A stretch of 64,000 bases of DNA from Sphingobium cupriresistens (GTDB taxonomy: Bacteria; Pseudomonadota; Alphaproteobacteria; Sphingomonadales; Sphingomonadaceae), in NCBI RefSeq assembly GCF_004152865.1, contig NZ_SEOO01000016.1:1-64000 (forward strand). Reading direction: 5' to 3'. The notes under the pieces were generated by a model that did not search any database, had not been told where the DNA came from, and was given only the letters and a program-made list of their open reading frames with translations. Below, piece by piece: positions 42,759 to 51,927 of this stretch (its first letter is position 1; each line of letters starts with the position of its first letter). The translations under genes and the position numbers were made by a program.

Positions 42759-43970
42759 ATGACGCAGCCCCTCAGCGATCAGACCATTGCGCTCGTCAAG
42801 GCGACCGTCCCCGCGCTCGAAGCGCATGGCCTCGACATCGTGAACGAGATGTATTCCCGGATGTTCCAGAACCCGAACATTCGCGACCTTTTCAACCAAT
42901 CGCACCATGGTGATGCCGGTTCGCAGCCGCGGGCACTGACCGGCGCCATTCTCGCCTATGCGAGCAACATCGAAAATCTCGGTGCGCTTGCCCCGGCGGT
43001 CGAGCGGATCGCGCAGAAGCATGTTGGCCTGCAAATTCTGCCCGAACATTATCCGCACGTTGCCGAGGCGCTCCTGGGGGCGATCAAGGCGGTGCTGGGG
43101 GATGCGGCCACCGATGAAATTCTCGCTGCCTGGGGCGAAGCCTACTGGTTCCTGGCCAACATCCTGATCGCCCGCGAGCAGCGAGTCTACTCAGAACAGA
43201 AGGATGCGACCGGCGGATGGAATGGCTGGCGCGATTTTCGCGTCGAGGACGTCGTGCGTGAGAGCAGCGTCATCAATTCCTTCGTTCTGCGCCCCGTTGA
43301 TGGCGGGGCCGTCATGCGGCACAAGCCCGGGCAATATCTGACCTTCTGGCTTGAAATTCCGGGACATCCGCCAGTCAAGCGCAACTATTCGATTTCAGCA
43401 GCCCCCAACGGCGAAACCTATCGCATTTCGGTCAAGCGTGAGCCGCTTGGTCTTGCGTCAGGCTGGCTTCATGATGAAGCCAAGCCGGGGACGGTGCTCA
43501 AAGTTGCCGCGCCTGCAGGCGAATTCTTCCTGGCAGCGCATGTCGAACGCCCGGTGATCCTCCTGTCGGGCGGCGTGGGGCTGACCCCGATGGTGGCCAT
43601 GCTCGAAACGCTTGCTGAGGGCGAGGCGGGAGTCCCCGTGCACTATGTCCACGGAACTCATGACCGCGATACCCACGCAATGCGTGATCATGTTCGCGCT
43701 GTCGCTGGGCGGGGCAAGTCAATCACCGTCACCGATTTTCATCAGACCCCGCTCGAAGATGAAGTCGCAGGACGGGATTATGACGTCGCCGGCATCATTA
43801 CCGATGAATGGCTGGTCGCCAACACGCCTGTAGGTGAGGCCGATTACTATATCTGCGGACCACGCCCGTTTCTGCGGCACGCCGTCTCGACCTTGTCGCT
43901 GGCTGGCGTCCCATCCGACCGCATTCATTATGAATTCTTCGGTCCGGCGGACGAATTGCTCGCCGCCTGA
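42759..43970 (+). CDS. hmp: Flavohaemoglobin, nitric-oxide dioxygenase
   Basis: The 403-aa protein has an N-terminal globin domain (residues 1-135; proximal His88 in AQKHVGLQI, distal Tyr32), a FAD domain (about 150-255; RNYSIS) and an NAD(P)H domain (about 265-400; GGVGLTPM, YYICGPRPFL). It converts NO to nitrate. ATG 42759 follows AAGGAG with ideal spacing. It is the third gene of the globin-DUF1971-hmp set, probably NO-induced. Confidence 0.96.
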   Translation: MTQPLSDQTIALVKATVPALEAHGLDIVNEMYSRMFQNPNIRDLFNQSHHGDAGSQPRALTGAILAYASNIENLGALAPAVERIAQKHVGLQILPEHYPHVAEALLGAIKAVLGDAATDEILAAWGEAYWFLANILIAREQRVYSEQKDATGGWNGWRDFRVEDVVRESSVINSFVLRPVDGGAVMRHKPGQYLTFWLEIPGHPPVKRNYSISAAPNGETYRISVKREPLGLASGWLHDEAKPGTVLKVAAPAGEFFLAAHVERPVILLSGGVGLTPMVAMLETLAEGEAGVPVHYVHGTHDRDTHAMRDHVRAVAGRGKSITVTDFHQTPLEDEVAGRDYDVAGIITDEWLVANTPVGEADYYICGPRPFLRHAVSTLSLAGVPSDRIHYEFFGPADELLAA

Positions 43971-43975
43971 CTGAG

Positions 43976-44007
43976 CGCGGAGAAGGGCGACATCGCCCTT
44001 CTCCGCG
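43976..44007. terminator. Hairpin between convergent genes
   Basis: A 15-bp perfect inverted repeat (CGCGGAGAAGGGCGA, CA, TCGCCCTTCTCCGCG) between hmp and the convergent 44013 gene. No T-run, but the position suits bidirectional termination. Confidence 0.6.
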
Positions 44008-44012
44008 TCTAC

Positions 44013-44258
44013 TCAAACCGCCATGTCGGCGTGATCTCGGACTTCTGGACGCACTTGGGCGTCAGCGACAGGTTCCTCGACGAGAATCGCGAACTTGGCA
44101 CCCTGGTAATAGATGCTGGGCCGATGCCAGGCCCGCGTCACGACGACGACCGTTCCGTCGATCTCGATCTCTTCGCCTGCCTGGGGTGACCGCGCGAAGT
44201 GAAAACTGCCCCGGGCTGCTGGGGAACTGCTATCGCCAGCCAAAACGTCAACGAGCAT
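44013..44258 (-). CDS. Hypothetical protein, 81 aa
   Basis: A short soluble beta-rich protein (GEEIEIDGTVVVVTRAWHRP, then SIYYQGAKFAILVEE). AAGGAGG precedes its ATG, 17 bp after sodB, so it is cotranscribed. No family recognised; a stress accessory role is only suggested by context. Confidence 0.6.
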   Translation of the reverse strand: MLVDVLAGDSSSPAARGSFHFARSPQAGEEIEIDGTVVVVTRAWHRPSIYYQGAKFAILVEEPVADAQVRPEVRDHADMAV

Positions 44259-44275
44259 TTACTTCTCCTCCTTAT

Positions 44276-44971
44276 TCAACGGGCGGTCTGTGATGGTGGA
44301 TAGCGCCACGGCTTGCCCTGGCCGATCGCTGCGTCGAACTGCGTTTCGGCGAAGCTCCAATTTGCGAGCCTGTTCCACCAGGACGTGATCCAGCCCGCGC
44401 GATCCTGGCGGTAATCGATGTAGTAGGCATGCTCCCACACATCGCAAGCAAGCAGCGGCGTCACCCCTTCCTCAAGGATTGGGCTACCCGCGTCGTGGGT
44501 AGAGATCACCTCGAGCTTGTCGCGCTTCGCGATGAGCCAGACCCAACCCGATCCGAAATGGCCCGTTCCTTCAGCGGAAAAACGCTGTCTGAGCGTTTCG
44601 AGACTCCCGAATTCGTACGAAATGGCGCTGGCGAGCCGCCCGGCAGGTTTAACCGTTTTCGGCGCCATGCTCTCCCAAAAGAAGCTATGGTTCCATGCCT
44701 GGGCTGCATTGTTGAAGACGCCCTTCGCGCCGCTGCCGTGCGCGATGCGGATGATTTCCTCGAGCGTGTGGGCCGAGAAATTCTGCTCGGCCAGCAGCCG
44801 ATTGAGCGTTTCCACGTAGCGTGCGTGATGTTTGCCGTGGTGGATCTCCAGTGTTTCCGCCGAGAGGACAGGCTCGAGATCCTTGGTCCCACAGGGCAGG
44901 GGAGGCAATTCGAAGACGAGCCTCTCAAGGTCGGATTGAGCTATTACAGCATTGCGGCTTTGATCAGCCAT
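44276..44971 (-). CDS. sodB: Fe/Mn superoxide dismutase
   Basis: The 231-aa protein has the SOD ligands: His in EIHHGKHHARYV (about residue 44), His in WNHSFFWE, and Asp/His in DVWEHAYYIDY. The sequence FGSGWVWL and the WNHSFFWESM context fit the iron type, though metal cannot be read with certainty. An N-terminal extension of about 18 residues is longer than usual. AAGGAG precedes the ATG. It is part of the leftward oxidative-stress run. Confidence 0.92.
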   Translation of the reverse strand: MADQSRNAVIAQSDLERLVFELPPLPCGTKDLEPVLSAETLEIHHGKHHARYVETLNRLLAEQNFSAHTLEEIIRIAHGSGAKGVFNNAAQAWNHSFFWESMAPKTVKPAGRLASAISYEFGSLETLRQRFSAEGTGHFGSGWVWLIAKRDKLEVISTHDAGSPILEEGVTPLLACDVWEHAYYIDYRQDRAGWITSWWNRLANWSFAETQFDAAIGQGKPWRYPPSQTAR

Positions 44972-45140
44972 CGCTTGTCTCCTTGAGCAGAAATAGCGCC
45001 GGAAATCGTTTCGGCCGAGGCGTGATGATGCGGCACCATCCGGCGCAGATAAGTCGGTAGGAAGGCCCTGATGATGAGCGCTGCGGGACCATTGCTGATG
45101 CAGCCGCACAGGGCGCTGCAATGGTCTTTGGTGAGAACGG

Positions 45141-45539
45141 TCAATGTGCATAGGACAGCTCCGCCCTTCGCGCATCGAGCGCGGCCATGCACAGGGCGAT
45201 TGCCTCAACCGGGTGATGGGCTGTCCATTGGCCAAGCTCGCCCACCACGGTGGTTCCCTGGGGGCCGGCTTCGATCCAATAGCCGGATGGCACCAACATA
45301 GCGGCAGCGCGGCAAGTCGCCGTGTAGAGCAGTGCCCGAACGTGGTTGCCGTCGTCCTGCAGCCAGACTCCCGGAGCAATAACGGTCAAGCTGCGCAGTG
45401 CCGGAAATACGGCCAGCGCAATCCGTGCATCAATGTCGCGATCGGGTTCACTCGCGCCCTTGCAGGCGGAGATGGCGTCGACGAGGCTGTCGTCATGGCC
45501 AATCGCCCTCACGCGGCACAGGGCGCGCACGGCGATCAT
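45141..45539 (-). CDS. Hypothetical protein, 132 aa
   Basis: No family recognised. The sequence looks soluble with a central beta-rich part (LTVIAPGVWLQDDGNHVRAL) and a C-terminal helix. Its ATG overlaps the carbonic anhydrase stop (ATGA), so it is translated with it. Confidence 0.55.
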   Translation of the reverse strand: MIAVRALCRVRAIGHDDSLVDAISACKGASEPDRDIDARIALAVFPALRSLTVIAPGVWLQDDGNHVRALLYTATCRAAAMLVPSGYWIEAGPQGTTVVGELGQWTAHHPVEAIALCMAALDARRAELSYAH

Positions 45540-46213
45540 GACGCGCCTGCAATCCGGAGTTTGGGAACTGCCTCATCGGGGTGGCGGCTGACGGGTGAGC
45601 AGACCGGTTGGAGAAGGCCGTCTCCAATGGCGTAGACCCAACCGTGAAGCGTTAGCGCAGCGTGCCGCGCCCAGGCCCGAAGAACCAATGGGTTGGCTGC
45701 GAGTGCTTTCACCTGGGCGCGGATATTATGTTCGCACAAACGGTCTGCATTGGTATCCGGGGTGCAGCAGACTGTTTGATAGAGCTCACGCACCGGTGCG
45801 AGCCAAAGCCCGATCGCGTCGTCCCTGTCCGGTGCCATTGCCGCTTGAATCCCGCCGCACCCGTAATGGCCCACGATGATGATGTGCTCGACCTTCAAAA
45901 CATCGACCGCGAACTCCAAGGCGGCGGCGAAGTTAGGATCGCTCGGCGTGGCGAGATTGGCGACGTTGCGATGAACAAACATCTCGCCGGGATCGAGATC
46001 GACGATTTCGGTGGCCGGCACCCGGCTGTCCGAACAGCCGATCCAGAAGTAGCGTGGCCGCTGCTGGCCTACGAGCCGTTTAAAGAATCCGGGATCGATC
46101 AGGGTTTTGGCGTCAGCCCATACGCGGTTGCGGGCCAACAGGTCGGAGAGGCCGCCGTCGTCTGCTCCGTCGGCGGCGGTCTGTCTTTTTCCACTCTCCT
46201 CCAATTGCCTCAT
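45536..46213 (-). CDS. Beta-class carbonic anhydrase
   Basis: This 225-aa protein has the zinc site Cys60 and Asp62 (GCSDSR), His116 and Cys119 (GHYGCGG). It interconverts CO2 and bicarbonate. It is coupled by ATGA overlaps to the peroxiredoxin gene upstream and the unknown gene downstream, an unusual grouping that suggests pH or bicarbonate support for the stress enzymes. Confidence 0.93.
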   Translation of the reverse strand: MRQLEESGKRQTAADGADDGGLSDLLARNRVWADAKTLIDPGFFKRLVGQQRPRYFWIGCSDSRVPATEIVDLDPGEMFVHRNVANLATPSDPNFAAALEFAVDVLKVEHIIIVGHYGCGGIQAAMAPDRDDAIGLWLAPVRELYQTVCCTPDTNADRLCEHNIRAQVKALAANPLVLRAWARHAALTLHGWVYAIGDGLLQPVCSPVSRHPDEAVPKLRIAGAS

Positions 46214-46851
46214 TGCCCGGGAGCCTGCAGATCGACGACCCGAAGGTAGGGCTTCAGTGTCTTGTAGCCTTGTGGGAACTGCCGGGATGCCTCCTCGTCC
46301 GACAGCTTCGGCGATATGACGACCGGCTCGCCAGGTTCCCAGTTGACGGGCGTTGCGATGCTACGGGCATCTGTAAGTTGAAGGCTGTCGATGGCACGGA
46401 GAATCTCGGCAAAATTCCGACCGGTCGAAGGCGGGTAGGTCAGGATCAGCCGCACCTTGCGTGACGGATCGATGACGAAGACGGAACGGACAGTGACCGT
46501 CGGGTCGCTCTCGGGGTGGATCATGTCGTAGAGCGCCGACACCTTGGTGTTGGCATCCGCGATCATCGGGAAGTCGAGTTTCGTCCCTTGGGTTTCGTGA
46601 ATGTCGAGCTCCCATTTGTGATGGGCTTCGACCGGATCCACCGAGAGGCCAATGGGTTTGACGTTGCGTTTGTCCCATTCGGACCGGAGCTTGGCAACCT
46701 CGCCCAGTTCCGTCGTGCAGACCGGCGTAAAATTCTTGGGATGGCTGAACAGGACACCCCAGCTTCCGCCGAGCCAATCGTGGAAGCTGATGCGACCGTG
46801 CGTGCTGTCCTGCTCGAAATCGGGGGCGATCTGCCCGAGCTGAATGGCCAT
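46210..46851 (-). CDS. 1-Cys peroxiredoxin (Prx6 type)
   Basis: The 213-aa protein has the peroxidatic Cys45 in FTPVCTTELG, and the long C-terminal domain typical of Prx6 (PSTGRNFAEILRAIDSLQLT and NWEPGEPVVISP). It reduces peroxides and peroxynitrite. I chose ATG 46851 (MAIQLGQIAPDFEQ), preceded by AAGGAG; a longer frame from 46932 is unlikely. Confidence 0.94.
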   Translation of the reverse strand: MAIQLGQIAPDFEQDSTHGRISFHDWLGGSWGVLFSHPKNFTPVCTTELGEVAKLRSEWDKRNVKPIGLSVDPVEAHHKWELDIHETQGTKLDFPMIADANTKVSALYDMIHPESDPTVTVRSVFVIDPSRKVRLILTYPPSTGRNFAEILRAIDSLQLTDARSIATPVNWEPGEPVVISPKLSDEEASRQFPQGYKTLKPYLRVVDLQAPGQ

Positions 46852-46948
46852 GGGAACTCCTTCATATCGCAGATCTGATGTGGAGATGGACGAAGTATCA
46901 TACAAACGAATGTTATTATTATTTATCAGCAAAGATATTGGATATAAA

Positions 46949-47185
46949 TTAGCGCCGGGTTCCCGGTCCGAGCCCCACGATCACGAGGAGGGCTATCGGC
47001 ATGGCGAACAGCACTATCCCGTTGCCGTCCCCTTCGGCGACGAAGCCGTTTTGGCGGAGCAAATCGACAAAAAGGCGGATCGAGACGAAGGCGATGCTTG
47101 CGGCGAAAATCAGATAGAGCCCGGACATGGAGGGCGGGCGCTCTGGTCCACGCGCTTGTCGGTCATCATCGTTGTCAGCCTTCAC
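46949..47185 (-). CDS. Small membrane protein, 78 aa
   Basis: Two hydrophobic segments (about residues 22-42 and 56-74) separated by a short loop suggest two transmembrane helices. No family recognised. It overlaps the upstream membrane-protein gene by ATGA and is 97 bp from the peroxiredoxin gene. Confidence 0.6.
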   Translation of the reverse strand: MKADNDDDRQARGPERPPSMSGLYLIFAASIAFVSIRLFVDLLRQNGFVAEGDGNGIVLFAMPIALLVIVGLGPGTRR

Positions 47186-47655
47186 GGCAGCTTTGTCCGT
47201 GACGAGGGAGGCGGTTTGCGGCGGCAGGTTTCCTGAAGATTAGGGGCATCTTCACCCGACGGCTGTCGGTCTTCAGATGACCACAGCGCAATGAAGTCAA
47301 ACGGAGGGGGCACTTCCTGCCAGGGCTGACGCACTCGGCGATGTGCCGTTTGTTCCCAATCGAGAGAGAGGATCACACCGATACAAACCGCGACCACGAA
47401 GACCACCACGGCAACGAAGACATCGTCACTGATCGCACCAGCGTCGTAAAAACTGAAAAGTGCTATGCCTATCCCTAAAACCAGCAACGCCAGCGCTAAG
47501 CTGACTTTCCAGATTTCGGCCCGCGGCGGCGGCGGTTCGGGCGTGAAGCGGCCTAAAGGTTTCATCTGAAAGTTCGCCCAAACCGTTGGACGCCTTATGG
47601 TTGTTGGTGCCTGTCCAGGGTCGATCACACGGGTCTTGCCTTGTGATCCCATCAT
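47182..47655 (-). CDS. Membrane protein with two transmembrane helices, 157 aa
   Basis: The product has a proline-rich N-terminal part, two helices (about residues 52-72 and 80-102: VSLALALLVLGIGIALFSFY and VFVAVVVFVVAVCIGVILSL), and a charged C-terminal tail. No family recognised. ATG 47655 (MMGSQGKTRV) is used. It is divergent from the LysR gene, whose product may regulate this leftward set. Confidence 0.6.
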   Translation of the reverse strand: MMGSQGKTRVIDPGQAPTTIRRPTVWANFQMKPLGRFTPEPPPPRAEIWKVSLALALLVLGIGIALFSFYDAGAISDDVFVAVVVFVVAVCIGVILSLDWEQTAHRRVRQPWQEVPPPFDFIALWSSEDRQPSGEDAPNLQETCRRKPPPSSRTKLP

Positions 47656-47690
47656 CGGCCCGCTACCATGAAGCAAGCAAATGAATATTA

Positions 47691-47707
47691 TTGCGCATTG
47701 AGCGCAA
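47691..47707. promoter_or_regulatory. Inverted repeat between divergent lysR and membrane gene
   Basis: TTGCGC (47691-47696), ATTGA, GCGCAA (47702-47707). A 6-bp perfect inverted repeat directly before lysR, a possible LysR or other regulator site. Confidence 0.4.
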
Positions 47708-47719
47708 GGATGATGGCTT

Positions 47720-48568
47720 ATGGATATCAATGTTGCGCGCACATTCTTGGAAGTCGTCAAAACCGGCAGTTTTGTGAACGCTGCGTCGAACCTTCACCTC
47801 ACGCAGACCGCAGTCAGTGCCCGCATCCGGGTGCTTGAGGACCTGCTCGATCGGCCAGTATTCATCCGCAACAAGGCAGGTGCGAAGCTGACACCGGCGG
47901 GCGAGCAGTTTCTGCGCTTTGCAACCACCATGGTGCAGGTCTGGGATCGGGCGCGCCGCGCCGTCGCGCTCCCGCCGGGACGGGAGACCGTGGTAACGGT
48001 CGGCGCCGAGCTCAGTCTGTGGAGTCCCTTGCTGCGGCACTGGCTGCTCTGGATGCGTCGGGAATGTCCGGAAATCGCGGTAAGCACCCATATCGACACA
48101 TCCGAACGCCTGATGGAGCAGGTCCAGGATGGCTCACTCGATATGGCGGTGCTCTATGCCGCGCCGAGCCGTCCGGGGATCATCGCCGAACTCTTGTTCG
48201 AGGAAAAGTTGGTCCTGGTGCGGACCACGCCAACCAGCAGCCCTCTCGCACCGGAAGATCATGTTCAGATCGATTGGGGTGAGGAGTTTGCCGGGAGCTA
48301 TCACGCCGCTTTCCCGGATCAGCCTAACGCCGTCGTTTCGATAAGCTATGGTCCGCTCGCGCTCGATTATATCCTGGCGACAGGGGGTAGCGGCTATTTT
48401 CGCAAAGGCTTCATCCGCTCCTATCTCGAGGAAGGCCGCCTCGCTCTCGTCCCCGGAAGTCCTGAATTTTCGTACTCGGCCTATGTCGTCCACAGCACAA
48501 AGGCCGACCCGGGCGTGATGGACCGCATTCGTGCCGGCCTCAAGGCGGCCGCGGCGATTACAGCATGA
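47720..48568 (+). CDS. LysR-family transcriptional regulator
   Basis: The 282-aa protein has a LysR winged HTH (residues 1-60: VARTFLEVVKTGSFVNAASN, LTQTAVSARIRVLEDLL) and a substrate-binding domain. It overlaps the downstream ferritin-like gene by ATGA and is divergent from the membrane-peroxiredoxin run, which it probably controls. Confidence 0.9.
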   Translation: MDINVARTFLEVVKTGSFVNAASNLHLTQTAVSARIRVLEDLLDRPVFIRNKAGAKLTPAGEQFLRFATTMVQVWDRARRAVALPPGRETVVTVGAELSLWSPLLRHWLLWMRRECPEIAVSTHIDTSERLMEQVQDGSLDMAVLYAAPSRPGIIAELLFEEKLVLVRTTPTSSPLAPEDHVQIDWGEEFAGSYHAAFPDQPNAVVSISYGPLALDYILATGGSGYFRKGFIRSYLEEGRLALVPGSPEFSYSAYVVHSTKADPGVMDRIRAGLKAAAAITA

Positions 48569-49050
48569 CCGTGAACGAACCATCCTCGCCCGTTTGTTAC
48601 GCCAGCGAAGCCGATGACATTTACATGGGCTTTGCCGGTCGCGAGGAGATCCTCGCGGCGCTCCACGAACTGCTGGAAGCCGAACGGGCCGGCGCCCGCG
48701 TCGCCCTCGCCAGCACCAAGTCGGCGAACGATCCCGACTACGCCGAACTGATGCGATCGGTCCGTGCCGACGAAGCACGTTGGTGCGCGATGCTCTCGAG
48801 GCAGATCAGGCGATTGGGCGCAGCGCCCTCACGCAAGACCGGCGCCTTTTACAAGAAGGCGTTGGCAATCCCTGATCCGCTTGAAAGGCTCGCCTTTCTC
48901 AACCGCGGACAAGCCTGGGTGGTTCGCAAACTGGAATCTCTGACCCCTAGGGTTCGTGACGAGGCATTGCATGCCGATCTTCGCGAGATGCTCGAGAGCC
49001 ATCGCGTCAACATCGACCGCGCCGCAGCGCATCTTGAAGCGGAGCATTGA
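48565..49050 (+). CDS. Ferritin-like helical protein (DUF6306-like)
   Basis: The 161-aa protein is helical with metal-ligand-like acidic/His patterns: ELLEAERAGARVAL, RADEARWCAML and LESHRVNIDRAAAHL. From memory it resembles DUF6306. A di-iron ferritin-like fold is plausible. It is translated together with lysR. Confidence 0.6.
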   Translation: MTVNEPSSPVCYASEADDIYMGFAGREEILAALHELLEAERAGARVALASTKSANDPDYAELMRSVRADEARWCAMLSRQIRRLGAAPSRKTGAFYKKALAIPDPLERLAFLNRGQAWVVRKLESLTPRVRDEALHADLREMLESHRVNIDRAAAHLEAEH

Positions 49051-49079
49051 CCTGCGCGGAAATCCGTAGGCTGTATCAT

Positions 49080-49523
49080 TTAGTCCATGCCGACGCCGAG
49101 CGGTGATTGGCGGTTAATCAGCCGCTTCATGGCCTCACGATCGGACAGGAGATCGGAAATCCGGTAGGTATCGAATACCGCCATCATCGCCTGCATGCCT
49201 TGCGCCAGCACGCCGGTCAGTCCACATGCGGGAGACAGCGCACACCCGGAACAATCTGCGAGTTGGAAGCCTTCCTCGGTGCGGCGGACGACCTCGCCGA
49301 CGGTCATCTCATCCGCTGGTCGGGCGAGACGCATGCCGCCGGCGCGACCGCGAACGGTTTCGATGAAGCCGTCGTGCGCCAGGGCGTTGACGACCTTCAT
49401 CAGGTGATTGTGGGAGACATCATAAGCCCGCGCGATTTCGCCGATCGAACACAGGCGCTCTTCGTGAAGGGCCAGGTGAATCAAGACCCGCAGTGAATAA
49501 TCCGTGTAGCGTGTCAGCCGCAC
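49080..49523 (-). CDS. nsrR: Rrf2-family regulator, NsrR-like
   Basis: The 147-aa protein, from GTG 49523 (RLTRYTDYSLRVLIHLAL), has the Rrf2 winged HTH (IGEIARAYDVSHNHLMKVVN) and three cysteines, Cys91, Cys94 and Cys100 (CSGCALSPAC), for an iron-sulfur cluster. Such regulators sense NO or cluster status. The hmp, globin and reductase genes nearby fit an NsrR regulon. A palindrome (CATAC-CT-GTATG, 49554-49565) lies 31 bp upstream of the start, a possible autoregulatory site. Confidence 0.8.
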   Translation of the reverse strand: MRLTRYTDYSLRVLIHLALHEERLCSIGEIARAYDVSHNHLMKVVNALAHDGFIETVRGRAGGMRLARPADEMTVGEVVRRTEEGFQLADCSGCALSPACGLTGVLAQGMQAMMAVFDTYRISDLLSDREAMKRLINRQSPLGVGMD

Positions 49524-49748
49524 GCAGAACTCCCGAGAACCAATCTGCAACACCATACCTGTATGTCACAGACATGTTAAGGCCGGGATCGCCCTCGAGC
49601 CGGCTTGCAACGATCGGCCCATGGTTGTTGGCCTGCAGCGACCGGCCTTATCGAGCAATTATTTTGATGTATCGCTGCATTAAAAGTCATTTTGTGCATG
49701 AGTGCTCGTGATGCCATCCTGATGTCCCCTTGGGCGTGAGAGGCTGAT

Positions 49749-51383
49749 ATGTACAAATACGACGAGTATGATCAGGCCATGGTCGATGCCCGGGTCGAAG
49801 AGTTTCGCGACCAGACGCGCCGTCGGATCGAAGGCCATCTCAGCGAAGACCAGTTCAAGCCTCTGCGGCTCAAGAATGGGCTCTACCTGCAACTGCACGC
49901 TTATATGCTGCGCGTAGCGGTGCCTTACGGCACGCTCAATTCGCGGCAAATGCGCAAGCTGGCGCATATCGCGCGCAAATATGACCGAGGCTACGGTCAT
50001 TTCACGACACGACAGAACATCCAATATAACTGGATCAAACTGGCGGATGCGCCCGACATCCTCGCTGAGCTCGCGACGGTGGAAATGCACGCCATCCAGA
50101 CGAGCGGCGAGAGCATTCGCAACCTGTCGGCGGATCATTATGCTGGAGCTGCTCCCGACGAGATATGCGATCCGCGGCCCTGGGCCGAACTGATCCGCCA
50201 GGCCACGACGTTCCATCCAGAATTCAGTTATCTGCCGCGCAAGTTCAAGATCGCAGTGATCGCCGCGCAGGAAGACCGTGCCGCGCTGCGCTGGCACGAC
50301 TGTGCACTGCGCATCATCAAGAACGAGAGCGGTGAGCAGGGGTTCGAGGTCTATGCTGGCGGCGGTATGGGGCGCACGCCGATTATCGCTTTCCCGATCA
50401 GGACGTTCTGTCCGGCAGGCCAGATCTTTTCCTATATCCAGGCGATCCTGCGGGTGTGGAACCGGCATGCGCGGCGCGACAACATCCACAAGCAGAGGAT
50501 GAAGATCCTTGTTCATGAACTGGGGGAAGAAGAGTTCCGCCGTCAGGTGGAGATGGAGTTCGAGCACATCCTGACGCTGGGCCGGGATTTTCCGCAGGCC
50601 GAGTATGACAGGATTGCCGCCCATTTTGACCCGCCGCCGTTCGAGACCGGGCTTTCCGAGGAGCTCGACCGCTCCGATCCCGACTTCGCGCTATGGGTCG
50701 ATCGCCAGGTCGCCGCACATAAGGCGCCCGGTTATGCCATCGTCAATATCAGCCTCAAACCCGACGGGGGTATAACCGGCGACATTTCAGCCGAGCAGAT
50801 GGAGCTCGTGGCCGACCTTGCCGAACGCTACAGCTTCGATGACCTGCGCTCGACGCATGTCCAGAATCTCGTGCTGCCCCATGTGCGCAAGCGGGATCTT
50901 CATGCGGTCTGGCAGGCGCTGGACGCGGCGGGGCTGGCAAGCGTCAATCTCGGCCTCGTCACGGACATCATCGCTTGTCCCGGACTCGATTATTGCAGCC
51001 TGGCCAACGCGCGTTCGATACCCGTCGCCCAACAGATCGCAGAGCGCTTTGCCGATCTCGATCGTCAGCTCGACCTCGGCGAACTCAAGATCAAGATTTC
51101 GGGCTGCATCAACGCCTGCGGTCATCACCACGCGGCCCATATCGGTATCCTTGGTGTCGATCGTAAGGGCACAGAGAACTACCAGTTGCTGCTTGGCGGG
51201 TCCGGGGCCGAGGATGTTTCGCAGGCCAAGATCACCGGGCCGGGCTTCGACGAGACCGGGATCGTCGATGCCGTCGAACGCACGATCGAACGCTATCGTG
51301 AGATTCGCGAGCCAGGTGAACGCTTTCTCGATTGCTATCGCCGCGTTGGCATGGATCCGTTCAAGGAGGCTATTTATGGGTGA
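49749..51383 (+). CDS. Siroheme-dependent sulfite/nitrite reductase
   Basis: The 544-aa protein has the two repeated ferredoxin-like halves of the family (GYGHFTTRQNIQYNWI; VNLGLVTDIIACPGLDYC) and cysteine ligands Cys410, Cys416, Cys453 and Cys457 (C-x5-C and C-x3-C) for the 4Fe-4S/siroheme centre. It reduces sulfite to sulfide or nitrite to ammonia. The DUF934 partner overlapping downstream points to the sulfite-reductase (CysI) type. It is divergent from the NsrR-like gene. Confidence 0.9.
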   Translation: MYKYDEYDQAMVDARVEEFRDQTRRRIEGHLSEDQFKPLRLKNGLYLQLHAYMLRVAVPYGTLNSRQMRKLAHIARKYDRGYGHFTTRQNIQYNWIKLADAPDILAELATVEMHAIQTSGESIRNLSADHYAGAAPDEICDPRPWAELIRQATTFHPEFSYLPRKFKIAVIAAQEDRAALRWHDCALRIIKNESGEQGFEVYAGGGMGRTPIIAFPIRTFCPAGQIFSYIQAILRVWNRHARRDNIHKQRMKILVHELGEEEFRRQVEMEFEHILTLGRDFPQAEYDRIAAHFDPPPFETGLSEELDRSDPDFALWVDRQVAAHKAPGYAIVNISLKPDGGITGDISAEQMELVADLAERYSFDDLRSTHVQNLVLPHVRKRDLHAVWQALDAAGLASVNLGLVTDIIACPGLDYCSLANARSIPVAQQIAERFADLDRQLDLGELKIKISGCINACGHHHAAHIGILGVDRKGTENYQLLLGGSGAEDVSQAKITGPGFDETGIVDAVERTIERYREIREPGERFLDCYRRVGMDPFKEAIYG

Positions 51384-51816
51384 TCCGTTACGCTTCCGGG
51401 ACGATCCGGCACCGGATGAGCCGGGAGTTTCCCTGGATGCGTTTCTCAATCAGAAGGACGCAACCTCAGTGCTTCTCGAGGCGGGCGATGATGTCCGCGC
51501 CTTGTTACCCGAACTTGGCCGCGTGCGGCTCGTCGAGATCGACTTTCCGCGGTTTCGCGACGGGCGTGGTTTTTCCAGCGCAAGCATATTGCGCGAGGCG
51601 GGCTACACAGGCGAAATCCGCGCGATCGGTGACGTGCTCATTGATCTCGTATTCTTTATGCGGCGTTGCGGCTTCGACAGCTTCGAGCCCGACGCCCCCT
51701 TTCATCCGGGTGCCGTCGATGCTGCGCTGAGCCGCTACCCTGACGTCTATCAGTCCGCGACAGATGGGCGAGTACCGATTTGGGCGCTGCGGCATCCCCA
51801 ATTCGCCACGGAATGA
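51376..51816 (+). CDS. DUF934 protein, sulfite-reductase partner
   Basis: At 146 aa it matches DUF934, which usually follows the CysI-type reductase gene in alphaproteobacteria. Landmarks are VRLVEIDFPRFRDGRGFSSA, LREAGYTGEIRAIGDVL and FFMRRCGFDSFE. It overlaps the reductase by 8 bp. Confidence 0.85.
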   Translation: MGDPLRFRDDPAPDEPGVSLDAFLNQKDATSVLLEAGDDVRALLPELGRVRLVEIDFPRFRDGRGFSSASILREAGYTGEIRAIGDVLIDLVFFMRRCGFDSFEPDAPFHPGAVDAALSRYPDVYQSATDGRVPIWALRHPQFATE

Positions 51817-51927
51817 AGGCAGTTCCTTCCTCTGGTTTGGACGGTAGTTCGGCACCTGGCGCGCGCACCATATATTAACCAGACCATCGTGCCTTGAATG
51901 CTGGAAGTGATGAGCGGGGTCCTTGTA

